The notes below the pieces were generated by a model. The model was not told the DNA's origin and did no database searches. It saw only the letters and a program-made list of their open reading frames with translations. A program made the position numbers and the translations under genes. DNA of 64,000 nucleotides from Saxidomus purpurata (taxonomy: Eukaryota; Mollusca; Bivalvia; Venerida; Veneridae): assembly GCA_022818135.1 (NCBI GenBank), contig JAFMSR010000007.1, positions 7,067,321 to 7,131,320 of the forward strand, given 5' to 3'. Below are positions 48,226 through 57,622 of this stretch, one piece after another; the stretch's first letter is position 1; every line of letters starts with the position of its first letter.

Positions 48226-48870
48226 AGGTGGCTAATCAGATTTTGGCCATGTAACAGATTTGTTTGAAACTTTAACATCTGATCATTTACACTCATTTAT
48301 GTTCACTTAGCGCTTAATTCAAGTAAGATTTTCACTAGAGGTATCTTTAAAAAATTGATTTCCCAATCCTGGTTGCCCAACCAAGATAGAGTTATTTTAT
48401 CGTAAGTACAAATTTGATACACATACTTTGCCTAAGGAAAGATATAAATATAAGACCTATTGCATTATATTTGTAAAATATTTGCATTAACAATTATATT
48501 TAGATGGATTTCGTAAGAAATGCAAGTTTGAAAAATTATTATTACCTCCCTTTACCTATCTTGGTTGCGCAACCAAGATAGATTGGAATTAAATGAATAA
48601 AACTTGCCTTTTGGTTTAGAATGTTAAAAGATTTGTATATCTATCCATTGCAAATGTTAAAGTAGAAATTATATTGAAATAAAAAAGAAATACTCAACTT
48701 TTTAAGTACTTTCATACTAAAGTGGAGTAATAACAAAATTTCATAAAAGTTAATAAAATGTAAATTTCTCATAGGGATTTGACTCTATGTAATGGGTCTT
48801 TTTGTTCCTAAAATAAATCTCTAACAGAATAATACAAAAATTAAAGATGCTTAAACGTGATTGACCACCT
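48226..48870. repeat. Right inverted arm of the TTAA element
   Basis: This is the inverted partner of 42917-43603. It contains a perfect 26-bp palindrome at 48556-48581 (core TTGGTTGCGCAACCAA) and a related word TTGGTTGCCCAACCA near 48370-48386. Confidence 0.85.
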
Positions 48871-48874
48871 TTAA

Positions 48875-50845
48875 CTTGTCACAAATAAGAAAGCCAAGAA
48901 TGACCGACTACAAACGTCAGCCCAGACTCTGTCCCGTTCTGACTAAGACGTAAGCCTAGAGTCTGTCCAGTTTCTTGAGTATGTTAACTACGTCAGATCA
49001 ATACGAGGCACTTGTTGCTACAAAATGTAGGTCATTATAATCGTATTATTAGATGTAGGACTAAAATGAAACCTCTTTGTCGCTTTAGTATTAGCCCTCA
49101 CGTTGTTCAAATTCTAAAATTTAAGTTTTGACAGTTTTGTGGCTGTATAACAAACATTGCAGCTCTTGGGCAGACTGCTAGTCCTGTCATGCACCCGTAG
49201 AAAAGTAAGAACCACTAACCGCTAGCAGGGTATGAGTTAAGCTGTGAGTTTTGTTTAGAATAGTTCCTTAATATTTTATGTGAAAGACAAAACTTTGTCG
49301 TCAGTATCAAACGTTTCACAAAAACTTTCATTACAGAAAAAATGCAAGTCTAAAAGGCATACATGTACATGTCTATATACAGTCGAACCACAAGCCTGAC
49401 GCCAGTCATTAGATCAAACTATTCTATCTACATCTACTTTATCACGTTAGTTTAGGTTCTTTGTTATATATTAAACGAGACGACTTTTGATGCAAAGCAC
49501 CAAAGACGCCGCGCATGTTTTTGAAGCACGGCTTAAACCCCTAACTGGGAGATTGCGCTGGAAAACCCTTTTTTACAACCCATAAAGAGCTACAGACTTA
49601 TCAAAAATGTTCAAAATATTCGCAGGTGTATTTTGTCATATTCTGTTGCTTTTGGTGCATTTTTTTTCAGTAGATACTTAAATTTTCTTTTAAACTGAAC
49701 TGTCAACTATTTGAATGTCCCTGGTCATAACCACAGTCATTACTAGCACGTAGTTTGGTTTATTTCCAAGCAGAAAGTACACTGTATATATTACAAATGA
49801 TCCGGGTATTTTGGTATGCGGACCGTGCTTAAATGTTATACAAGTCTATTGAAAAAGATTTAGTGTAGTCATGCCTAAACTGGTTATTTTAGCTACCAAG
49901 GAACTGACAGGCAAAACTATTCATAACCATAGACCCTCCCACAATTTACTGACTACAGTCCGGCATAAGATGCATATTTTAATACATGTAACCTGTGCAC
50001 ATATAATTTACACCGGGTTTAAATATCGTAAAAATTAGAACTAATTGTAAAACAGATATGCCAGCGATTATATACACTCAAGCATAATGGAAGGCCCTAG
50101 TTTGGTGAAACGGTTATTTTGTTTTACAGTCACTGTATTACTTTAATATATATGTAGTAAGTAAAATGGGTTTTCACTGATTTTTCACGTTGACGCCATG
50201 TATTTAACAAATCTGAATGTTTTAAGATAGCAAAACCTCCTCCGAAACTATTTTTTTCTTTTTTCTGAGCTTTGATGAGTCGGGTCGTAAGGTCCGTAAA
50301 CAAAGCTATAAAAAAACCCGTAGCCTACAAATTTGTGGAAAAGTTATTAAATACCCATTAAATGTGTCCAACGTTTTGTAATTATGGTAAAAGACATGTG
50401 TATTTTGTATCGTATTGTTTTTAATGACTTAATACAATTTAATGATTCATAACAGTCTTTTATTCATACATAAAACATAGTTTACATTAACAATAATAAT
50501 GTTGACTGCTCCATATTTGATTATGATTTGACTGTTCAAGTAAATGTGATAAACATATTTTATACATATAGCTAAAAGAACAGTATATCAAGAAAATGTA
50601 TTACCTCCATTTAAAAGCACAAACAAATTCAATGTGTAGCTAAGATTGGTTTTTAAATCCTCTGAAATGCTTTCAGAGAGATACATTTTTTATTACAAAT
50701 CATTTGTTTGTGTTTTACGATGCACAATTTGCCAGAATAAAGTTTCACTGAGCTATCTGTCACACTTCAGTGGCATTATACACATGACCCCTTCGATCCC
50801 CAAAAATCATTTTTCTCAATACAAATGTAATAAATGTTTTGAAAA
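48875..50845. other. Non-coding stretch before the assembly gap
   Basis: No gene or ordered repeat recognised on either strand. Confidence 0.4.
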
Positions 50846-51345
50846 NNNNNNNNNNNNNNNNNNNNNNNNNNNNNNNNNNNNNNNNNNNNNNNNNNNNNNN
50901 NNNNNNNNNNNNNNNNNNNNNNNNNNNNNNNNNNNNNNNNNNNNNNNNNNNNNNNNNNNNNNNNNNNNNNNNNNNNNNNNNNNNNNNNNNNNNNNNNNNN
51001 NNNNNNNNNNNNNNNNNNNNNNNNNNNNNNNNNNNNNNNNNNNNNNNNNNNNNNNNNNNNNNNNNNNNNNNNNNNNNNNNNNNNNNNNNNNNNNNNNNNN
51101 NNNNNNNNNNNNNNNNNNNNNNNNNNNNNNNNNNNNNNNNNNNNNNNNNNNNNNNNNNNNNNNNNNNNNNNNNNNNNNNNNNNNNNNNNNNNNNNNNNNN
51201 NNNNNNNNNNNNNNNNNNNNNNNNNNNNNNNNNNNNNNNNNNNNNNNNNNNNNNNNNNNNNNNNNNNNNNNNNNNNNNNNNNNNNNNNNNNNNNNNNNNN
51301 NNNNNNNNNNNNNNNNNNNNNNNNNNNNNNNNNNNNNNNNNNNNN
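50846..51345. other. Assembly gap, 500 N
   Basis: The run is exactly 500 N, a conventional scaffold-join length, so the true gap size is unknown. Any reading frame spanning it is meaningless. Confidence 0.99.
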
Positions 51346-52173
51346 TATTAAAGCGCCATCTGGTATCATAATATGACCTACCGTATTCGTGTTAATGCCA
51401 TTCTTGTTAGTGCATACTTCGTTCGTTTTAATTCTTGACCATAAATGCTTTCTACCAGAGTTTCACTTAACATTATCACGAAAACCCATATTTATCAACA
51501 GAATATGCATAAACAAGAAGAATGTAGCATTTTAATAAAAATCCAAAAAGGCACATGGGAAGATAATTACATGCAAGGTATCGGTAAATGAGACAAATGA
51601 GGATGCAACATTCATGAATATAATATTGAGGGTAAAGAAGTAAGATGAATGAAATCATAATGTCAACATAGAAGTAATCAACACAAATATACACTACTAA
51701 ATAACAAGTATATAACATGCATGTGGAAGAAAGAAACAGGAAATTAGCATCATACAACATACACTCGTAAGAATGACACATGAGATGTCACATGCATGTA
51801 AGATGTAAGAAAGAAGACAAATGAGCATGTAGTGTTCATAAATAAGAATGTCATCTAGACCCATAGACTTATGGCGGTGATTCCCTTCCATAAAGATGAT
51901 CTTTGTCAGTAAGTCGTTAACAAATATGCTGTAGTATCTTTTACCTTTAGAAGTGCTCACATTTTACTGCACATCACAAGGCTACACGTGTACACGTTTT
52001 GTTGACATTTTTGAACCTTTAAGCATTTTTACTAATACATTTAGTTCCTGTTTCTATGTATTGCTTTTTTAGGCGTGATGTGTGCCACTGCATTCTGCCA
52101 TCTTCGTCTTGATAGTTAAATATCAGGGGCAAGTATAAGAGTGTTGTATCTTTTCCTTAGGCTGAGTAAAATT
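51346..52173. other. Degenerate repeat-like stretch, no gene
   Basis: Words such as 'acatgcatgt' and 'agatgtaagaaagaag' recur loosely between about 51530 and 51850. 'acaaatgagNatg' followed by 'ttcatNaata' occurs twice, about 230 bp apart. This suggests an old tandem or dispersed repeat. No gene is supported. Confidence 0.35.
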
Positions 52174-52273
52174 ATGTTTTTCGGAAAACTTCAGGTTTTA
52201 TCATGTTTAATTCACATTTGTTCATTCTGTGTGTGGATTAATTTTTAACTTTTATTTCTTATGTTTGTTTCAG
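52174..52273. repeat. 100-bp direct repeat, copy 1
   Basis: The copy starts 'atgtttttcggaaaacttca' and ends 'atgtttgtttca'. A second copy lies exactly 516 bp downstream (52690-52789) in the same orientation, with few differences. Confidence 0.88.
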
Positions 52274-52569
52274 GATGTTGTACTCTCACTCTCGGTATAT
52301 GCAATACAATTACTATTTATACTTCTTTGACTTATTTTCTACTATTTCTCAAGTTGTTAACTGTGTTTAATAACATTTCTTTAATATGTAATTGAAGATT
52401 ACATGGACAATTACTCTAATTGAACATTGATAATACCTGACTAGCTGCACCACATAAAACCCAAAATATGGTAAGTTCACTGCTAGTATCTAGAAGGTCA
52501 ACGTTATGCTCTACTTCAAGGCAAGGTTGTCGTTTAAAGAAGGTCCTTCTGGGCAGCAGGATGCAGCCG

Positions 52570-52675
52570 TCACTCACCTCTGCGGGCGAGTAGTTAGAAT
52601 TGGTGACTTGAAAGCACTAATCTCTCATTGATAATGGGTCATGAGTTCGAACACTGCTTCCAACAAAGACTCTTA
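52570..52675 (+). repeat. tRNA-derived SINE fragment (family A-like)
   Basis: The plus strand shows 'gttagaattggtgacttgaa', then 'gggtcatgagttcgaacact'. These correspond to the A-box region and B-box of the family A head in sense orientation. The fragment lies between the two 100-bp direct repeats. Confidence 0.45.
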
Positions 52676-52689
52676 ACATGAGGAAAACG

Positions 52690-52789
52690 ATGTTTTTCGG
52701 AAAGCTTCAGGTTTTATCATGTATAATTCACATTTGCTCATTCGGTGTGTGCAGTGATTCTTCACTTTTATTTCTAATGTTTGTTTCAA
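52690..52789. repeat. 100-bp direct repeat, copy 2
   Basis: This is the partner of 52174-52273 at a fixed offset of 516 bp throughout. It starts 'atgtttttcggaaagcttca'. Confidence 0.88.
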
Positions 52790-54049
52790 TATCGAATATG
52801 CTGGATCATGTAATAGGGATTGGCTAGAGGTATATGATGGAACACATTTATTCTCCGTATGTGTTAGGAAATGCTTCCGCTTTACTCAGTGTAAGCTTCA
52901 GCAGAGGTAGCCTATGACATGATTCAGTATAATTACAAATTATAATTATAATACTGAAGCTTGACAAATTGTCACGAATACGTCATAGATCATTGTAATC
53001 ATCAACATATGTGTGACATGTTTTACAAATTTTGTTTTGGTCATCTCCGTCTCAACAACTTTCATAACAGATTTGGTCTGCCTTTTAACATCGGTTTGTA
53101 CATGCTTCCGTTGGCGAACAACGAGTTTGTCTGCTGTCATATTGTTCTCATTTTTTTCAGTTTTGGGCAATTCACTGGTGTATCTACATTTGATGTTTGA
53201 CTGTCGTAAGAGTCGGAGTCATGTTCAGGTGTTTTTTACACAAGCACGTATCCCTGGTATTTAAAGACATAATACGAATGTGCGGTGGGAAGATTCTGCA
53301 GAAAGATGTAAAGGACAAATTGTTACTTCTTGTACAATGTTTTCAGGTAATATGTCAAAACTCTCTTATGTATTTTCTCACAACCTTTTGACTTCACACG
53401 ATCATCTTTCCGGATATGTTTCTAGAATAACCATCTCTCTCAAAGAACATGATTACCTACTCTGTTTGTAAAGCTTCTCTTGAACGGAGATTGTCTTCAT
53501 GGTTACTGTTTTCGAATTATCCTTCGACATCTTGTTTCTGCTCATGCCGGTTCTTGAACCAAATGTTTTGATAACAAAAAGTATATTTTTAAAGATAGTT
53601 CTCGTTCATATTTATGTACATTAATATAATATTTGCTGAATGTCTTTATATGTTCATTGTTTTGCAATTTTGATATAAATTTTGCTACTACATAATGGTT
53701 GCATTTTTTAACAGAGACTATTAAAAACCATATATTATAAATAAGACGGATAACTGTAATAAATCATTACTAACACCAATGCCCTTCTTTCTCAATAATA
53801 TACAATGATAATAAATGCTAACATAAGACTTAATACTATTGTATTATATGAAAGACGTCTAAGATTTCTCGTCCACATCAAATATATTTAGTACCTAAGA
53901 ACGAACAGACTCTCGGTAAGATTCAGCAGAGATTTTCGTACCTGTTTCGACCAACAGTTTACAATGAAAACAGCAATACATCGGGTGGAAACTCACATTT
54001 TAAAAAATGTAATAGTTTTGCCTTGCTGCTTGTTTCCAGCTTTTAGACA
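52790..54049. other. Non-coding stretch with a small hairpin
   Basis: A hairpin with TTCAGTAT/ATACTGAA arms lies at about 52922-52957. Overlapping short frames at 52946-53471 have no recognisable domain. Confidence 0.4.
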
Positions 54050-54966
54050 TATACTGGTCGAGTTCGAATATGGGTTACTTTTGTTTAAAAACAAGTCACT
54101 CGGTCAAAACTAGTGTATATAATAGATTCTGCACACGGTCTTGATAAATCTGGTCGAGTTCGAATAATGGTTATCTTTGGTTAAAAACTAGGACATCGGG
54201 TGAAATCATAGAAACACCTTCTGTATGCCATAGAAGTAACATTTACACTCCAATCATCATTAATATTGGCCTGAATGTCTTCTTCAAAGATTTCTAGACA
54301 CAGTTCGAAACTGGGTCGCCTGGGATTAAAACTTAGGTAACAAGGTCAAAACTAGTTTATATAATGGAGTCTGCACACGGTCTTGATAAAATCTGGTCGA
54401 GTTCGAATGGTTAAAAACTAGGACACCGGGTGGAATCAAACAACACCTTGTGTATGACATAAAAGTGACATTTACAATCCAATCATCATAAATGTTGGCC
54501 AGAATGTCTTCTTCAATGATTTCTAGACAAAGTTTGAAACTTGGTCGCCTAGGGCTAAAACTTAGGTCACAAGGTCAAATAACAAAAAACCTTATAAACT
54601 CTCTAGATGCCACAAATATTTCTCAATCATCATGAAAATTGGTCAGAATACGTGTCTACATGATTCAAGCTCAAATCAGAGTCAATACAAGTAAAAAACT
54701 AGGTCACATTGTCAAAACAAAGAAAAGGCTTGTCAATACTCTATAGGCAACTTTTAATACCGTATCCAATCTTCATGAAAATTAGTCAGAATGTTTATGT
54801 CAATGATTTCTAAATCAAGTTTGAATCTTAGTCAAAAGGGGTCAGAAACTAGGTCACACAGTCGAATCAATGGTCAGAATGTTCGTCCAAATGATTTCTT
54901 GGTCCAATTTGAAACTGGATTATTTTGGGTCAAAAATAAGGTAACAAGAACAAATCAAATTTAAAC
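54050..54966. repeat. Degenerate tandem repeat, period about 140-230 bp
   Basis: The recurring phrases are 'tccaatcatcatNaa', 'ttggNcNgaatgt', 'atgatttctagacaaagttt', 'gaaactNggtcgcct' and 'aaaacttaggtcacaaggtc', in the same order several times (starts near 54250, 54478, 54622, 54765 and 54870). The unit length varies through deletions. From general familiarity I associate this repeat with bivalve genomes. The first two units also share a longer segment with 'ggagtctgcacacggtcttg'. Confidence 0.75.
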
Positions 54967-54968
54967 CT

Positions 54969-55286
54969 TGTCGAAAGGTGAGAACACAAAAACACGTCAA
55001 AATAGCTTCCTCGCAAGTTTTCGTGTTTTTCGACTTTTCGCCCTGGAAGTCGAAAACACGATAAGTAAAAGGCGAAAACACGACCTATTAAAACCCGACA
55101 ACTCGAAAACTCGACGGAAAAGTATGTCGTGTTTTCACCCTTTGATTATTGTGTTTTCGCCTTAAACTGTCGTGTTTTCGACCTATCGCCCGCCAAATTG
55201 AATTGCGAAAACACGTAAACACGACAAAAAAGCTACTTTACGAGTTTTCGTGTTTTCTACTTTTCGCCACGAATGTAGAAAGCATG
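54969..55286. mobile_element. Palindrome-rich 'TCGTGTTTTCGAC' repeat, copy 2
   Basis: The family is the same as at 39625-39977. GTCGTGTTTTCGAC and its complement occur repeatedly in both orientations, separated by 'cttttcgccc'-like words. The right end keeps a GTCATG-type terminus (read inward). The left end runs straight into the degenerate tandem repeat, so it appears to have landed in or next to that array. Confidence 0.7.
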
Positions 55287-55298
55287 ACATATCAAAGC

Positions 55299-55371
55299 GG
55301 CCGGTTAGCTCAGTTTGGAGAGCATTCGCCTTGCATGCAAAGGGTCCATGGTTCTCGTCAAGGCCAGGGTG
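55299..55371 (+). repeat. tRNA-Ala(TGC)-like pseudogene or SINE head
   Basis: The sequence reads GGCCGGTTAGCTCAGTTTGG, with an intact A-box, then AGAGCATTCGCCTTGCATGC, whose anticodon arm would present TGC. The T-arm is damaged: 'atggttctcgtcaagg' stands where GGTTCGANTCC is expected, and the acceptor stem does not close. It is followed by a short hairpin (CAGGGTG/CACCCTG). This is not a functional tRNA gene. It is probably the head of a SINE or a decayed tRNA copy. Confidence 0.6.
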
Positions 55372-56527
55372 AAAATATTTCTCACCCTGTGACATTGGAG
55401 ACCTTCTTATTGCATAAATAATTTTTTACTATAAAATCTAGCAACCCATCTCTTTCAAATGTATTCACAATCGCGCCGACCATCTTTTTTAAACATAGTT
55501 CTTGATAACTATGACTTATTATTATTCTACGGCATGGGAAATGTAATATTTCATGATAGCTACATAGCTAGTTCCCGCCATCTATAAAAGGTAACAAAGG
55601 GTATATTTGGTAGTTTTCTCAATTTTGGTGACCTTTTTGGACGCCATCTTGGATTACCATGGCAACAACATATGTGAACTAAACAGTGCTAATTATTTGA
55701 AGAATATACATTGTTGTAAATTTTGGTTAATGAATAATGTTGGTATATTTCATATTAGGAATGTAACAAAGAAAAATATGCATTCGAATGTCCAATTTTC
55801 ACAAAATTTGACCTTTGACCTTGATTTGACCTTGACCTCTATAACTTAAAATAACCATGATTACACAGTTTTAAAAAGAATTAATGTGAAGTGAAAATAA
55901 AACAAATTTGGTGTTAATCTGAACATACACAACAAAGTAGTGACAAGTGACAGAAAAAGATACATTTGCTTGTTTTCTACATAATGGCGACCATCTTGGA
56001 CGCCATCTTGGATTTCTGTCGACTACAACCATTTTGGCGAAAATGAACTTCCGTTTCGTATTGTCCAGAACCTGCAGATCCCAGCAGTTCTTGTCGGACT
56101 AATGTGTTTACAACTTGTATATATTAAAGAGATTTAAATCACATCTACTGTTCGATTATTATTTGACTTAAATGTCATATATTACGCCTACCAACAACTA
56201 TTACAGTTCATATACAGCATACACACGGTGTCATGGAGTAGCGGCCGCCATCAAACAGTTCAACAAACGAATACATACATTAAAATTTGAATAGTCATGT
56301 AAACAGTTATCGGAATCTAACTTCGAAACTCACATATAATACAAAATGTCAGGCAACCATCTTCTTTCACGAAAAGTCATAGTTTCATAAAAATGGATTT
56401 CGACATTGAACATAATTGCCTTACCCAATATAACATGATTATACAATTCATTTGCAAGTACAAAGATTCTGGCATCCGTTGTCTTGTCTCTTATAAAATA
56501 TGCATTTGGATATGCAATCGGATCGGA
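55372..56527. other. Dispersed-repeat-like stretch downstream of the RING gene
   Basis: The phrase 'ggacgccatcttggatt' occurs twice (about 55639 and 55999), together with 'ttgacctttgaccttgattt'. These are simple dispersed-repeat phrases. This is the 3' side of the minus-strand RING gene. I found no convincing AATAAA-type signal in the first 400 bp. Confidence 0.4.
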
Positions 56528-57622
56528 TCAGCACATTTTCCTTGTTTGAAGTCTTGTCTCACATACCGTTTGAAATTTAGGATGACCCCGTATTGAAATA
56601 AGCAGGCACAAACTGTACACAATTATACAGAGAAGAAAAAATGCTGTGCAACAGTATACTATATGGAACATCACAATACGTTTCAGATTGTCTATATCTT
56701 GAAAGTCTGCTCTTAAATTTATAGTCAGTGCCTGACAAACAAATGTAAAAATGAGAATTATCATGAATACGTATCTCTGTCGATTTTCGCCGTGACAGAG
56801 ATAAAGAACAAACACTACGTATACAACACAACAAACATGAGTATAAAGTTTGACTATAAATTTTACGAGTTTACTCCTTGGTCTATTTCGAGCACAGAAG
56901 TCATTGTCATTTGCTAAAGTACAACGAATGGCTAACCTCTCAATCGGACTTGTCAAGCCTCTAAGAAAAACTCTGTGCTGCAGATTGTGAATGTGTCGGA
57001 GGAGAATGAAAATATATATGAATAATAAATCATTTCCATCAAGTGTATGTTCCGTCTGTGACCCTTTATTCTTTTTTTCTAATCCACGAAAACTATCTTT
57101 CCAGTTTGGTTGCGTATCCCTGCGTTTTCTGTTTAGGTGTTCTTCTGTCTGCGTGCCGGATGTAGCAATTGGGACAGTATTCGTCTGGGTCATTTTTGTT
57201 TTCTTTGCCTGTCTCATAGTCTGTGCTCCCTCCGCTTTGTATTTTATCATTTGAGTTTGTGTATATCTAGCTTTAGTAACCTTTGGCGGCTGTGATGAGC
57301 GTAACATGTTCATGCAAGATGATGCATTGCTTTTGTGTTTACTCTTGCCGGACTTGTGTATATCTAGTAGAGAAGTCACAATTAGATTCTTCGGAAAAGA
57401 CTCTCCATCGGCACTAAAGTTGTCAAGCAGAACTTTCCTTCGACATAATGGACAATCGAACGATTTAGATAGTGGACTCGGAATTGTCCTCTTCGCTTTA
57501 ATGTAGGTCGATAAACAATCGCAACAGAAAGTATGTTGACATGGTAGCCCACGAGGATCCTTGAAAATTTCCATACAAATGGAACAGTGGAGAAGTTCTT
57601 CGCTGATTAATTCCATGGTCAT
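56528..57622 (-). CDS. RING-finger protein with TQT-motif array and membrane-anchored C-terminus
   Basis: A single-exon 364-residue frame. A C3HC4 RING lies at C13, C16, C28, H30, C33, C36, C57 and C60, so a RING-type E3 ubiquitin ligase is the expected activity. It is followed by a polar, Lys/Gln/Thr-rich, probably disordered segment (about 90-195). That segment holds TQT at 121, AQT at 133, TQT at 145, TQT at 157 and SQT at 188, the pattern bound by dynein light chain LC8. The C-terminus is strongly hydrophobic, with likely membrane segments near 253-276, 284-302 and 316-343 and a possible short one near 199-208, so a membrane location is likely. An in-frame TGA directly precedes the first ATG. 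The third codon is also ATG, in a near-ideal context (ACCATGG), and may be the true start. No B-box or other TRIM domain is visible. Function beyond the RING is inferred. Confidence 0.92.
   Translation of the reverse strand: MTMELISEELLHCSICMEIFKDPRGLPCQHTFCCDCLSTYIKAKRTIPSPLSKSFDCPLCRRKVLLDNFSADGESFPKNLIVTSLLDIHKSGKSKHKSNASSCMNMLRSSQPPKVTKARYTQTQMIKYKAEGAQTMRQAKKTKMTQTNTVPIATSGTQTEEHLNRKRRDTQPNWKDSFRGLEKKNKGSQTEHTLDGNDLLFIYIFILLRHIHNLQHRVFLRGLTSPIERLAIRCTLANDNDFCARNRPRSKLVKFIVKLYTHVCCVVYVVFVLYLCHGENRQRYVFMIILIFTFVCQALTINLRADFQDIDNLKRIVMFHIVYCCTAFFLLCIIVYSLCLLISIRGHPKFQTVCETRLQTRKMC

Larger units (their letters stand above)
42917..48870. mobile_element. 5.95-kb long-inverted-repeat element flanked by TTAA
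   Basis: The two ends are AGGTGGTCAATCAC and its inverted copy, each bordered by TTAA (42913-42916 and 48871-48874). The arms are 42917-43603 and 48226-48870 and can be followed word by word with moderate divergence. A TTAA target fits Kolobok- or piggyBac-type elements. No transposase frame was recognised in the interior, so this is a non-autonomous or gutted copy. The interior carries a 16-bp tandem repeat, a SINE, a nested MITE and an orphan open frame. Confidence 0.8.

Noticed and set aside
50646..51371. Apparent long frames on both strands
   Set aside because: They consist mainly of the 500-N gap.
53490..53580. Minus-strand peptide containing IWFKNRHEQKQ, reminiscent of homeodomain helix 3
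   Set aside because: No upstream helices 1-2, no acceptor AG in place, a stop follows within a few residues and the helix lacks the usual paired Arg-Arg. Likely chance.
55299..55371. Functional tRNA-Ala(TGC) gene
   Set aside because: The A-box and anticodon arm are good, but the T-arm and acceptor stem are broken.
56577..57506. Several 65-87-codon frames on the plus strand and in other frames across the RING gene
   Set aside because: Shadows of the RING coding sequence in other frames, with no motif of their own.
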